Shown here: positions 26,799 through 36,147 of the stretch, one piece after another
How the letters are laid out: each line of letters begins with the position of its first letter
Numbering within the stretch: the stretch's first letter is position 1
Notes under the pieces: generated by a model
Databases searched by the model: none
What the model was told of the DNA's origin: nothing
The model's input: the letters and a program-made list of their open reading frames with translations, nothing else
Program-made: the position numbers and the translations under genes
NCBI RefSeq assembly: GCF_900095745.1
Contig: NZ_FMIR01000018.1
Location: 186,001-250,000 of the forward strand
From: Microbacterium oxydans
Lineage (GTDB): Bacteria > Actinomycetota > Actinomycetes > Actinomycetales > Microbacteriaceae
Direction: 5' to 3'
Length of the DNA: 64,000 nucleotides

Positions 26799-28241
26799 AT
26801 GTCTCACACGCGAACCGAGCGCGCGATGAGCGACGCCAACGTCCGCTCCCAAGCCAAGCGGTCATCCCTCGTGCAGCACGTTTCCGTGTTCGTCGTCTTC
26901 GCCGGTTCCCTCGCCATCTACATCGAGGCGCTGCGGGTCACCTACTCGGAGTTCATGGCCCCCCGGTTCGCGTACTTGGGCTGGGTCTACCACGAACCGT
27001 CATTCATGTGGATGCTCCTCTCTTACGCACTTTTGCTCGCGGCGTCGGCCTTCCTGCCCTACAGGGTCGAGCGGTTCTCCGGTTACGCGGTCTGGTTCCT
27101 CTACACTGCTCTGCTGGTGCCCGTAGCGACGCTGCCCCAGTATGGCGGCGGCCGCACTCCGGAAGATACCTTCGCTTTTGCGGTGTTCTGTTCTGCGGTC
27201 TGGATCGCTGTCGCCCTTCTTCTACGCCGCAAGACCGCCCTGTTGATCCCCATCAACCTCTCGAGCGGGATGCTTCTCTGGGTGCTTGTGGCCGCAATCT
27301 CAGTTGTCACCTATGTGTATCTGGCAGTGGTCTTCGGCATCACGTTCAACATTGTGTCGGTGTTCGAGATCTACGACACTCGACTCGCATACCGCGACGA
27401 AGTCATCCCGACCGTGCCCCTCCTGGGATACCTCATCACTAATCAGGGGAATGTCATCAACCCCTTCCTGATGGCCTTCGGACTGCTCAAAAGGAAATAC
27501 TGGCTGTTCGCGCTCGGTGTGGTCGGGCAGTTGCTCATTTATTCCACGACGGGGTACAAGACAGTTCTCATCTCCATCCCACTGTGCTTGTTGCTCGTCT
27601 TCCTCCTCAACAAGCGAACTTCCATCGTGGGCGCGATGGTCGTCGTCGGCGCGTCCGCCCTGGCGTGGCTATCGATCGCCGCTGACCGCGTGGCAAGCAT
27701 TGGTCTCGTGGATGTGCTGGTTGCCCGAACGTTCATGACAGCTGGCTACCTCATGCCGCTGTACAGAGATGTTTACGACGAGGGAGCCTGGGCGCTCTGG
27801 GACTACTCGTTTCTCGGACCATTTGTTGAAGCGCCATATCAGACGTCTCCGGGGTTCTACGTCAGCGCAGTGCTGCTGAATCGACCCGATGTCCAGCTCA
27901 ATGCGAGCCTGTTCGCTGACGGATACGCGAACCTCGGGTTCATCGGCATCGCAGTAGAAGCAGCGTTTCTCGTGATGCTGCTTTTCCTGGTCGACAGCGC
28001 GAGTCGTGGGCTTCCGGCGGCGATCGTCGTTCCCACCGGCCTCCTTCCGGTGTTCTCGCTTGCGAATGCGAGCCCCTTCAGCGCCGTTCTCAGTTACGGT
28101 TTCGGCCTGCTGGTTCTGCTCCTCGCGTTGTATCCGAGGGAGGAGGCATCGGGCTTGCACGCTTCAGAGGATCCAACTGGTCCCCGGCGCCTCCCGGCTC
28201 GGAGAAGTTCACGACCGCGGCGGCTCTCGCACGCCGATTGA
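26799..28241 (+). CDS. Wzy-like polysaccharide polymerase (multi-spanning membrane protein)
   Basis: A 480-residue protein with about 10-12 membrane segments and a large loop at roughly 300-350, the layout of O-antigen/capsule polymerases. No sequence motif fixes the family. The call rests on topology and position beside a flippase, glycosyltransferases and chain-length kinases. Codon use is more A/T-rich than in flanking housekeeping genes, as is common for serotype-specific wzy. The start is uncertain: ATG 26799 is used, and ATG 26826 (MSDANVRSQ) is equally possible. The 119 bp after the stop, up to the convergent DUF4012 gene, show only a weak hairpin. Confidence 0.65.
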   Translation: MSHTRTERAMSDANVRSQAKRSSLVQHVSVFVVFAGSLAIYIEALRVTYSEFMAPRFAYLGWVYHEPSFMWMLLSYALLLAASAFLPYRVERFSGYAVWFLYTALLVPVATLPQYGGGRTPEDTFAFAVFCSAVWIAVALLLRRKTALLIPINLSSGMLLWVLVAAISVVTYVYLAVVFGITFNIVSVFEIYDTRLAYRDEVIPTVPLLGYLITNQGNVINPFLMAFGLLKRKYWLFALGVVGQLLIYSTTGYKTVLISIPLCLLLVFLLNKRTSIVGAMVVVGASALAWLSIAADRVASIGLVDVLVARTFMTAGYLMPLYRDVYDEGAWALWDYSFLGPFVEAPYQTSPGFYVSAVLLNRPDVQLNASLFADGYANLGFIGIAVEAAFLVMLLFLVDSASRGLPAAIVVPTGLLPVFSLANASPFSAVLSYGFGLLVLLLALYPREEASGLHASEDPTGPRRLPARRSSRPRRLSHAD

Positions 28242-28360
28242 TGGGACCATCTGACGCCTTAGGACGAGTGGTCCAATGCACCACGGCGACAGCTACCGTG
28301 CGTACGGCTGTTCGGTAGACAGGGTCCCGAACGTACCATCTCAACGGACTTGTGGACTGT

Positions 28361-30202
28361 TCAGCCGCAGCCAGGAGTCTCCAGAGTGACGGGAGTCTGG
28401 CGCACCATCGGCGTGGTCCACACGTCGTACACGCCGTAGTCGGTCCCTATGGTTCCTTCAGAGCCCTTCATCGACACGGTAATGGTTGCTGCCGTCTGCG
28501 GAGTCGTTACCACGCTGATACGCACGGCAGAACGCCCGAGATGAGTCCCTTCCGAAACCAGGGTGGCCCTCTGCGCCCCGTCGACTTTCCACGATTCGAT
28601 GGAGGCGCCCACCGGCGTGTACACGACGACGTCGGTCGCGATGTCACCCGGGCGATAGTGGGGACCAGTGATGAAGTAAGGCAGATCCGCGGCCTGTTGG
28701 GGCGTGATGTTGTTCGCGAAGGTGATCGTCTGCATAAAAGTGGGCGCACCAGAGGTCGTGCACTGATCGGTAGTCGCGACCACCTTCGCATCCGCGTAGT
28801 AATCCGTCTTCGCTCCCGTGGTGTCGTTAAAGAACACACCGGCGACGGTGCGGTCGTCGTTGGTCGCCGGCAGGGTGCCCGCGAGCTTTGATCCGGACAT
28901 CATCGCCTCGATGTCAGGATTCGACGACCAGATCTTCATGCGCCCCTCGTCGGTCGCCTTACCCAGCGCCTCAAGGAAAGCGACAGGGTTCTCGACACCT
29001 GAGGTGATTTTCGCGAAGATCTGTGCGGCAGCAGAGGCGAAGAAGAGATCTTGGGGGTTTTGGTCGGTACCGTCGCCGTACTTGAAGTACACCTCGTTCA
29101 ACAGAAGCGGCACAGCATTCTCGCTGGTCAGAGTCTCGCCCGTCTGCAGTGGAATCGGGCCCGTCGCGTTGAGGATGTACGCGAGCGCGACCGGATCGGT
29201 AGAGATGACGTCGTCGAAGGGAGGGAGGCCTTCGTCGGCCCACCACGCACGCATGATCTCAACGGTCGTCGGAAAGTCCGGAGTCGCCGTCATGTTGGGG
29301 ATCCAGCGGCCAATGATGTCCGAGTACAAATGTTCGGTCTCCGAATCGAGCGGGGCGATGCTCTCGTCACGAGCATTCGCGAATTGCACGCTCGTTGCCT
29401 GGGTGGTGAGCTCGATTCGCCCATCTGTCGCGGTGACGAGTGCGAGGGCCGCGGGGTTCCCGCCTGAAGCGCGAAGTTCGGAGTTCCCCTGGAACATCAG
29501 CAGATAGGTCCGTGGTGTGCCCTCGCCGAGCGCGGCAGGCAAGACCTTGAGGATCGGCGACAGGGCCCCCAACGACTCGTCGACTCCGCCCACAGCGTCA
29601 TTCAGGGTCGAGAGCGCCTCGGTCACTGGAGGAAGAAGGAATGTCCGATCCGCGGAGTCGATCCGTTCACGCACTTCGGCGAACGTGTCAGCACCCGCCG
29701 TGACGATCCCCTCTAGACGATGTATCGCGGCGAGGTCGATGGCGCCGTCCACCGGACGGAAGGCATTCAGGTCGAGGTCCGGGAGCGAACCAACCGAGAA
29801 GTCGGCGATCTCATCGACGCTCTCCGCAGCGGCACGTACTGCGGAGAGGTTCTGCCCCACCACAGGGATCCACTCGGCGAGGCGCCAGTCCGCCTCGCGG
29901 GTGGTCGCTACGGCTTCCGCGGACAGTTCCTTGAGCGACGCAGCGTCGGCCGCAGCCCCGTCGGCGTCGCCCGCCAGCACCTTCGACGGCAGCCCGCTCG
30001 CAATCGGCACCGCCGGGGTCAGCGAGTCGCGGACGGACAGCGCCTTCGACGCGGCCACGGCAGAGAGCACGGCGACACCAATGACGAGGAGCGTCAAGAC
30101 ACCGACGGCGATCCACACCGCCCGACGCCGATGGATGCGCCGGGCCTGCTGCCGGTCTGCTTCTGCGCGCGCGCTGGCGCGGGTCTGGTGCATGCTGCTC
30201 AT
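28361..30202 (-). CDS. DUF4012-family membrane-anchored protein
   Basis: A 613-residue protein. It has a basic cytoplasmic N-terminus (1-28), one membrane helix (29-52), and then a large external domain. The DUF4012 hallmark is LLMFQGNSELRASGGNPAALAL, followed by a region ending in WTTPMVRQTPVTLETPGCG. This family is frequent in actinobacterial exopolysaccharide loci. It resembles LytR-CpsA-Psr neighbours in context but has no assigned activity. It is the last gene of the minus-strand polysaccharide operon, 59 bp after the nucleotidyltransferase fusion. Confidence 0.8.
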   Translation of the reverse strand: MSSMHQTRASARAEADRQQARRIHRRRAVWIAVGVLTLLVIGVAVLSAVAASKALSVRDSLTPAVPIASGLPSKVLAGDADGAAADAASLKELSAEAVATTREADWRLAEWIPVVGQNLSAVRAAAESVDEIADFSVGSLPDLDLNAFRPVDGAIDLAAIHRLEGIVTAGADTFAEVRERIDSADRTFLLPPVTEALSTLNDAVGGVDESLGALSPILKVLPAALGEGTPRTYLLMFQGNSELRASGGNPAALALVTATDGRIELTTQATSVQFANARDESIAPLDSETEHLYSDIIGRWIPNMTATPDFPTTVEIMRAWWADEGLPPFDDVISTDPVALAYILNATGPIPLQTGETLTSENAVPLLLNEVYFKYGDGTDQNPQDLFFASAAAQIFAKITSGVENPVAFLEALGKATDEGRMKIWSSNPDIEAMMSGSKLAGTLPATNDDRTVAGVFFNDTTGAKTDYYADAKVVATTDQCTTSGAPTFMQTITFANNITPQQAADLPYFITGPHYRPGDIATDVVVYTPVGASIESWKVDGAQRATLVSEGTHLGRSAVRISVVTTPQTAATITVSMKGSEGTIGTDYGVYDVWTTPMVRQTPVTLETPGCG

Positions 30203-30261
30203 TGCGTCCTATTCAATCTCATGACACGGCGAATCCCCTGGGAGGCCGACCGCGTCGGGCC

Positions 30262-31380
30262 TCAGCGTCGCGCGGCCAGCTTCCTTACGCTGTCCCGAAC
30301 CCGCCTCACCCGCGCGAGGAAGATTCTCCGGCCGGTTGCCTGCGGCTCTTCCAGCGCGATGCGCATGGTCTCTGCCGTCGGCCACATCAGACGGATAAGT
30401 GCACGGAGCCGGTGCTGTATCGGCACAAACCGTAGGGCCTTGAAATGCCGCAACGAAGTGGCCTCTTCGAGGCGCATGCTCCAGTCCGCCGGAGGAAGCG
30501 CACGGGAGTAATCGGGTGCATCTTCTCCGAAGGCTCGTTCGAGTGGCGCGCGCAGGACGAAACCCGCGTCGAACCGGTCGACAATCGGAATCACTCCGCG
30601 CCCCACCGTTCGCAATACGGCCGTCGCCTTGGTCACGGCATACTCAGGCGCTGCTGCACCGTTGTACGGCCGCATGTCGTGCAAAGCGGATAGGACGGCG
30701 TGGGTCTCGCGCGACGGAGTCAGCACCGGCACGCCGGCGAACGCCCGGGCCTCCGCGTCATCGATCAGGACGTCGAACGCCTCCCCCGGCCGCAGGCGCA
30801 TCCCTGGGAAGGAGGTGTGCACGTCGATCGCGCATCCCCACTCCCCCGCCACCAGCGTGAGAGAGTGGCTGACCGTCGTGCCTGTGAAGGGAAGGATGAG
30901 CGGCGTCCACCCCCAAGCACGCATGGCATCCGCGAGGCGGAGATCGTCGCCCGGCCGCACCCAGCAATCCACGTCGCCGGAGTGCTCACGATCGCGGAGT
31001 CCCTGCGCGTGGAGCGTCGGACCCTTGATGAACACCAGTTCGACTCCCGCCGAGGTCGCCACCCGTTGCAGCAGCGCGTAGACGAGCTCATGGGTAAACG
31101 AGGAGAGCCATGGGCGAGGCAGATCGGAGATCCGCGCAGCATGGGCCGGGTCTTCAACCGCGAGGCCCATCTCGGCCAGTTCCTTCATCACCTCGACGGA
31201 CTCTGACTCGGCAGGCGTCGGCGCATCGCCTCGCGCCATGTGACGCCAGACCTTAGCCCCTTCCCCGAACAGCAGAACCGGGTGACCGGGTTGGATCGGC
31301 GTCACCGCGATGTCGTACCCGTGCCCCCCCGTTGCCGCGATGTCCAGAGCGCCGTACCCGGAGGCGAACCACTGCGTCAT
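30262..31380 (-). CDS. PqqD-like domain fused to NTP_transf_5-type nucleotidyltransferase
   Basis: A 372-residue protein. Residues 10-80 resemble a PqqD/RRE winged helix (PVLLFGEGAKVWRHMARG, then SVEVMKELAEMGLAVEDP). Residues 95-300 match the polysaccharide-locus nucleotidyltransferase family: FIKGPTLHAQGLRDREHSGD followed by VDCWV. The aspartate pair G-D-V-D is the expected metal site. Such proteins co-occur with PqqD and HPr-kinase-like genes in exopolysaccharide and lasso-peptide loci; the substrate is unknown. The ATG has GGAGGAG 8 bases upstream and lies 5 bp after the flippase stop. Together with the HPrK/PqqD gene at 20.7 kb, it is the second PqqD-type domain in this window. Confidence 0.72.
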   Translation of the reverse strand: MTQWFASGYGALDIAATGGHGYDIAVTPIQPGHPVLLFGEGAKVWRHMARGDAPTPAESESVEVMKELAEMGLAVEDPAHAARISDLPRPWLSSFTHELVYALLQRVATSAGVELVFIKGPTLHAQGLRDREHSGDVDCWVRPGDDLRLADAMRAWGWTPLILPFTGTTVSHSLTLVAGEWGCAIDVHTSFPGMRLRPGEAFDVLIDDAEARAFAGVPVLTPSRETHAVLSALHDMRPYNGAAAPEYAVTKATAVLRTVGRGVIPIVDRFDAGFVLRAPLERAFGEDAPDYSRALPPADWSMRLEEATSLRHFKALRFVPIQHRLRALIRLMWPTAETMRIALEEPQATGRRIFLARVRRVRDSVRKLAARR

Positions 31381-31385
31381 ACTTA

Positions 31386-32687
31386 CTACTCCTCCGCAAC
31401 CGAGGATAGGGCGCTGCCACAATCCAGATGACGGGCCGCGGCCAGCCCCGCGATCCAGGTCGCCACGTAAATCACTGCGAAGGCGATGGACGTCGCGAGA
31501 ACCAGCTGCGGGACCGTGGACTCGCGATACCAGCACAGAATGAGGACGACGAGCACGATAGCAAGTCGCGACGCGTCGAGAACAAAGTTGATTCGTGCCC
31601 ACCTGGCCACGACGAGGGCCTTGCTGAGCGGACTCGCGATGAGCCTCGTGACCAGCATCGGAGTCAGGAGTTGCATAATGAGAGCCGCGTCCGCCCACCC
31701 CGGTCCGAGTACCCAAGGTACGACGATAGGGGCGAGGACTACGACCACCACTCCGACGGCCACGCTCACGACGAGGAGGAGCGTCGACACCCTGAGGTAA
31801 TAAGAGGCGCTGCCGTGCGACTCGGATCGCGCGTGGTGCGCGAGCCGCGCCTCGACGACCTGCGATACGGCCGTGGCTACGATGACGAGTGGTACGGCGA
31901 GGATGCGCTCAGCCATGCCCCATTGCCCGGCGTCCGCCACGTCATACCAGACTCCTGCGAAGAGCACCGGCAGTGCGAGGGCTGAGGCGTTCATGAGGGC
32001 GGCTGGAGCGAATAGCAGCGGGAAGGCTCGATACTCGCGCCCCACTCGGCGAACGTCACGGAGATCGAAGCCACGAATTTCGGCCCGCACGGAGCCGACC
32101 AAAGGCACCACACCCACCAGACGGCCTGCTCCGTATCCACCGACGAGACCGAATGCGGAGGGGGCGATCAGCGCGGCGCCGAGCTGAACGACAGCGGTAG
32201 TCGCGGCCTGAGTCACGTTTCGCGCGGCGACAGCGCGGTAGTTCCGCACCCTCAATGCGAACTGCCCGAACAGCACGAAGACGCCGGAGAAGAAGGTGAT
32301 CCCTCCGACCCACGCGCTGAAGCCAGGAAGTGCGGCCATCGCCTGCAGGAGGCCGGTGGAGAACAGGATTTCGAGGGTCGCCGCAGAGAGGAAACTGATA
32401 ACCGCTGCGACAGCGAGCCCGAGGAACAGAAGAGCTGACGCCTCCCTCGTATCCTTCGGGAGCATCAGGGCCGATTCGAGACGGAGCGCCACAGCCGGGA
32501 TGATCATGCCGGTGACTGAAACGACGAGCGTGAGGTAGCCGAAGGCTGCCGGCTCATAAATACGCGACAGGACGGGGGTCGCGACGAGAGTGATGATCTG
32601 CGCGATCACCGAGCTCAACACAAGCACGGAACCCCCGCGCACCTCCTTGCCGGCTGCGAGCGCGCGAAGGCGGGCGAAGAGTCTCAT
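31386..32687 (-). CDS. Polysaccharide flippase (Wzx-like, MOP superfamily)
   Basis: A 433-residue protein with about 12 membrane segments. The early sequence (GGSVLVLSSVIAQIITLVATPVLSRIYEPAAFG) is typical of oligosaccharide flippases that move undecaprenyl-linked repeat units across the membrane. The ATG overlaps the upstream glycosyltransferase stop (ATGA). With the Wzy-like protein and Wzz-kinases it completes a Wzx/Wzy-dependent export set. Confidence 0.87.
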   Translation of the reverse strand: MRLFARLRALAAGKEVRGGSVLVLSSVIAQIITLVATPVLSRIYEPAAFGYLTLVVSVTGMIIPAVALRLESALMLPKDTREASALLFLGLAVAAVISFLSAATLEILFSTGLLQAMAALPGFSAWVGGITFFSGVFVLFGQFALRVRNYRAVAARNVTQAATTAVVQLGAALIAPSAFGLVGGYGAGRLVGVVPLVGSVRAEIRGFDLRDVRRVGREYRAFPLLFAPAALMNASALALPVLFAGVWYDVADAGQWGMAERILAVPLVIVATAVSQVVEARLAHHARSESHGSASYYLRVSTLLLVVSVAVGVVVVVLAPIVVPWVLGPGWADAALIMQLLTPMLVTRLIASPLSKALVVARWARINFVLDASRLAIVLVVLILCWYRESTVPQLVLATSIAFAVIYVATWIAGLAAARHLDCGSALSSVAEE

Positions 32688-33931
32688 GACCCCGAACTCA
32701 TCGGCTTCGGCCGGCGTAACCGCAGGAGCTGCGCGCGCAGTTCGGGCTCGACCGCGAGCTCCCAGGTGAAATGCTTCCTCGCTGCGCCGGCGCGCGCACG
32801 GAGGTCGGCATCCGTGCGGGGCGCTTCGGCGAAGCGCAACATCTGGTCCAGCATCGCGTCCGCGGATCTGTGATCGCCGTGCACGGTGATCGCGTTCTCT
32901 TCCGAGAAACGCCACTGAGCCTGACGCTCGGTCACCACGTTGACCAGCCCCGCCATCGCGTGCTCGTAGTTCTTGCTCGGCACCGCCTCCTCATTTTGCC
33001 CGTCCGGCATGAGCAGTGACAGGCCGAATCCTGCAGTCGCGAGGAGGTCGGGCATCTCGTGAGTGGGTCTCGTCGGCAGGACCGTCAGATTCGCTGGGCG
33101 CCCCGCGGCATCCAGCAGGCGCTCAAAATCAGCCTGATGCTCCGGTGAGGGATAACGGCCGAGCACCTGAAAGACGAAAGGCAGAGAGCGCTGTGCTGAC
33201 CGGGCGGCCAGCTCCACGAGCAACTCCGTCCCGTAAACGCGCGTCAGAGTGCCGATATGGAGAACAGACCAGCGCCGGTCCTCGAAGGGCACAGAGGGCA
33301 GTCCACCGAACTGCGACAGCATCGGGTAGTTCGGTGAGACCGAGACGGGGACGCCTGCTGCACGGAACGGCACGGCCATGCGCTCGGTCACGACGTTCGC
33401 GGCACCGAGTCTGCGGGCGGCGCGGACCTGATAGCGCTCCAGCATGCCGGCGACGATGCTCCGCAGCCGGCGCGGAACCGGCAACTTCTCCGCGTAGTAC
33501 GACGCGTAGTACTCATGGACGTCATAGAGGACCGGCCGACCGGATTGGCGGCGCCAGCGAAGGGCGGCGCCGAGGAAGTAGTAGTCGTGGATGTGCCACA
33601 GCTCGCCGTTCAGCGACGCGGCGGCCCTGGCGACTCGACGGACCATGCTGATGCGCTCGCGAGCGTTGCGCGGCGAGGGTAGCACTGTCTCGGCCACGAG
33701 AGGATCTCGCGACGGCTCTCCCTCACCGAGCCACAGGAAATGCACGCGGAAACCGGCATCCAGCGCGACCTGCGCGCATCGGACGATACGGCGGTCACCG
33801 CGCGGATGCACGGTGGGCACAACGAGCAGGGGGGACGAGGCGGTCACGCTCGCCGGAACGGATACCCGCCAGGCATCCGTGCGGGCCACCCGCTCCCCGG
33901 CGTCGCCTCCCGGACCTTCCTGCTCAGACAT
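32684..33931 (-). CDS. Glycosyltransferase, GT4/GT-B type
   Basis: A 415-residue protein. The N-terminal half has HIHDYYFLGAAL and YDVHEYYASYY; the C-terminal half has the nucleotide-sugar region VLHIGTLTRVYGTELLVELA and EEAVPSKNYEHAMAG. This is the E-x7-E-like pattern of retaining GT-B enzymes. The donor and linkage cannot be told. The first 25 residues (MSEQEGPGGDAG...) are disordered. The ATG lies 8 bases inside the end of the fnlC-like gene. Confidence 0.82.
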   Translation of the reverse strand: MSEQEGPGGDAGERVARTDAWRVSVPASVTASSPLLVVPTVHPRGDRRIVRCAQVALDAGFRVHFLWLGEGEPSRDPLVAETVLPSPRNARERISMVRRVARAAASLNGELWHIHDYYFLGAALRWRRQSGRPVLYDVHEYYASYYAEKLPVPRRLRSIVAGMLERYQVRAARRLGAANVVTERMAVPFRAAGVPVSVSPNYPMLSQFGGLPSVPFEDRRWSVLHIGTLTRVYGTELLVELAARSAQRSLPFVFQVLGRYPSPEHQADFERLLDAAGRPANLTVLPTRPTHEMPDLLATAGFGLSLLMPDGQNEEAVPSKNYEHAMAGLVNVVTERQAQWRFSEENAITVHGDHRSADAMLDQMLRFAEAPRTDADLRARAGAARKHFTWELAVEPELRAQLLRLRRPKPMSSGS

Positions 33932-35051
33932 GCAGCCCCAGCCGTGCACGGTGGGAGTGAGCTGTGGAGAGGACGAACGCCGTCGCCCTCCAGGAGGTGT
34001 TGCCGATCTCGTATCCCGCGGGAAGCGAGGCGAGGTCCGCCGGGATGCTGAGTCGCGCACCCACCGCCCGCAACACGCTGTCCGGCGTCAGCCCGGTGGT
34101 GATGATGGCACCGGCATCCAGCGCTTCCGGGCGCTCGATGAAGTCGCGCACCGTCACCGCCGGAAAACCGAGAATGCTTGATTCCTCGCTGATCGTGCCG
34201 CTATCGGAGAGGACAAGCTTCGAATCCAACTGCAGCTTGATGTAGTCGTTGAAGCCAAACGGCGGATGGAAGGTGATTCCGTCGATCGAAGCCGAATCCC
34301 CCAACGCTTCAATACGCTTTCGGGTCCGAGGATGCGTCGAGACGAGAACGGGCAGACCGTACTCCGCACGAAGCGCCTGCAGCGAGGCAATCGCCGACCG
34401 TAGCCGGGTCGGATTGTCGACGTTCTCCTCACGGTGGAGGCTCACCAGGAAATACTCACCCGCTGTCAGTCCGGCCCGCTCCACTGCATCGCTCGCCTCG
34501 ATCTGGGCTCGATTCTGCTCGAGCACTTCCCGCATCGGCGAACCGGTGAGGATGATCTTCGACGGATGCAGGCCTTCGGCCAGCAGGTTTCGCCTCGCGT
34601 GCTCGGTATAGACGAGGTTGTAGTCCGCGACGTGATCGACGAGCCGCCGGTTGGTCTCCTCGGGGACGTTCTCGTCGAAGGAACGGTTTCCCGCCTCCAT
34701 ATGGAAGACGGGGATCTTCATCCGCTTGGCGATGACTGCCGAGATGCAGCTGTTGGTATCCCCCAGGACGAGGAACGCGTCGGGCTGCTCCTCTCGGATC
34801 ACCTCCTCGGTCTTCGTGAGGATCGAACCCAACGCCGCACCCAAAGACGAGGTATCGGCGTTCATGAAGTGATCCGGGCGACGAAGCCCCAGGTCTTCGA
34901 AAAACACTTCGTTGAGCTCGTAGTCGTAGTTCTGTCCGGTGTGCACGAGCACCTGATCAGTGTGCTCGTCGAGGAGCTTGATCGTGGCTGAAAGGCGGAT
35001 GATCTCCGGCCTCGTCCCCACCACCGTCATCACTTTGAGTTTGTCGGCCAT
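33924..35051 (-). CDS. fnlC: UDP-HexNAc 2-epimerase, FnlC/WecB type
   Basis: A 375-residue enzyme of the non-hydrolysing UDP-GlcNAc 2-epimerase family. It has GTRPEIIRLS at the start, LGDTNSCISA, and HMEAGNRSFDENVPEETNRR with the catalytic acids and histidine. Because FnlA and FnlB homologues directly precede it, the likely reaction is C2 epimerisation of the reduced UDP-6-deoxy-HexNAc to UDP-L-FucNAc (WbjD/CapG step) rather than UDP-ManNAc formation. It starts 1 bp after the fnlB stop. Alternative: a general WecB. Confidence 0.88.
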   Translation of the reverse strand: MADKLKVMTVVGTRPEIIRLSATIKLLDEHTDQVLVHTGQNYDYELNEVFFEDLGLRRPDHFMNADTSSLGAALGSILTKTEEVIREEQPDAFLVLGDTNSCISAVIAKRMKIPVFHMEAGNRSFDENVPEETNRRLVDHVADYNLVYTEHARRNLLAEGLHPSKIILTGSPMREVLEQNRAQIEASDAVERAGLTAGEYFLVSLHREENVDNPTRLRSAIASLQALRAEYGLPVLVSTHPRTRKRIEALGDSASIDGITFHPPFGFNDYIKLQLDSKLVLSDSGTISEESSILGFPAVTVRDFIERPEALDAGAIITTGLTPDSVLRAVGARLSIPADLASLPAGYEIGNTSWRATAFVLSTAHSHRARLGLHV

Positions 35052-35052
35052 G

Positions 35053-36147
35053 TCACACTGCCTCGGCAATCGTGTCGGGGTTGTCGGGGTCGAAAATATC
35101 GTTCGTCCAGAACGACGTGTAGAGCACGTCATCACCGATATTCGTGATGTTATGCGCCCACATCGTGGGCATGTCGACGGCGCCGGGTGCATCGCCCGAG
35201 ACCTCGAAGGAGACAACCTCCTCAGAGTACAAGCGCCGTAGCGAAATGCGCGCTCGTCCCTGAAGAACCGTGAACCGCTCGATCTTGCGTCGGTGGAAAT
35301 GGTCCCCACGGGTTACCCCTGGAACCGTCGTGGAGAAAGAGGACTGACCAGCTCCGCCGTGGGATCGGATGATCTCGAAGAACGATCCCCGAGCGTCAGC
35401 ATGACGGGTCAGGCCGATGGGAGATTGCGCAGGGAACGTGTACGAGCGGTATGTGTTGAAGAGATCACGGTCGAAGGCGTCGATCGTGCTTGGGATATCG
35501 CCTCGACGGTACAGCGCGGCGTAGTCCTGGAGCCGCGCGAGCAGGCCGGACACCGTCTCCACGCGCTGCAAAGTGCCGAGAGAGGCGAGCGGCGCAGCTC
35601 CGGTAAGAAGATCGACGGCATTCTGCGCATGGAGAAGCGTGAGTTCCTTGTCGTTCTCGACCGTGGGGCTCTCCCCCGCCGCGACCAGGTGGCTGAACGT
35701 CGCCGTGACCGCGTTGTAGAAGGGGCGACCATGTTCGCCGAACAGGTTCGGCAGCCGCACGTCGATGAACTCCGCACCGATGTCCGACGAGGCTCCGGCG
35801 AGCAGTTCCGCACTCTGTGCTTTTGCCTCGCCGTAGACAGATCCGTTAGTCGACTGGGTGGAGTTTGCGAAGACGACGACCGGCGGAGGCGTCGTTGCTG
35901 CGCGCAGCGCGGTGGCCAGTTGCTCGGCGAAGCGGATGTTTCCCTCAGCCACCTCTTCGTCGCTCCCGCGATTCACACCGGCGATGTGGATGACACGCGC
36001 TGCCCCATCGACAGCGGCGGTCGCCGTGTCGAGCTCGAAGGCTTCGCCTACCGGGATCATGTCCACGGCAGTTCCCGACTCCCGCAACGCAGCGCGCAGG
36101 TGCCATCCGAGGAATCCTCGCCCGCCGGTGACCGCGAAGCGGCTCAT
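35053..36147 (-). CDS. fnlB: FnlB/WbjC/CapF-type bifunctional reductase-epimerase
   Basis: A 364-residue protein. It has an N-terminal short-chain dehydrogenase domain (GGRGFLGWHLRAAL at 8-21) and a C-terminal cupin domain (about 250-360). The metal-ligand stretch of the cupin is GDHFHRRKIERFTV, with PTMWAHNITNIGD further on. This two-domain build is specific to WbjC/CapF, which epimerises C3 and reduces the 4-keto sugar in UDP-L-FucNAc synthesis. It is flanked by fnlA (ATGA overlap) and fnlC (1-bp gap) in the pathway order. Confidence 0.9.
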   Translation of the reverse strand: MSRFAVTGGRGFLGWHLRAALRESGTAVDMIPVGEAFELDTATAAVDGAARVIHIAGVNRGSDEEVAEGNIRFAEQLATALRAATTPPPVVVFANSTQSTNGSVYGEAKAQSAELLAGASSDIGAEFIDVRLPNLFGEHGRPFYNAVTATFSHLVAAGESPTVENDKELTLLHAQNAVDLLTGAAPLASLGTLQRVETVSGLLARLQDYAALYRRGDIPSTIDAFDRDLFNTYRSYTFPAQSPIGLTRHADARGSFFEIIRSHGGAGQSSFSTTVPGVTRGDHFHRRKIERFTVLQGRARISLRRLYSEEVVSFEVSGDAPGAVDMPTMWAHNITNIGDDVLYTSFWTNDIFDPDNPDTIAEAV

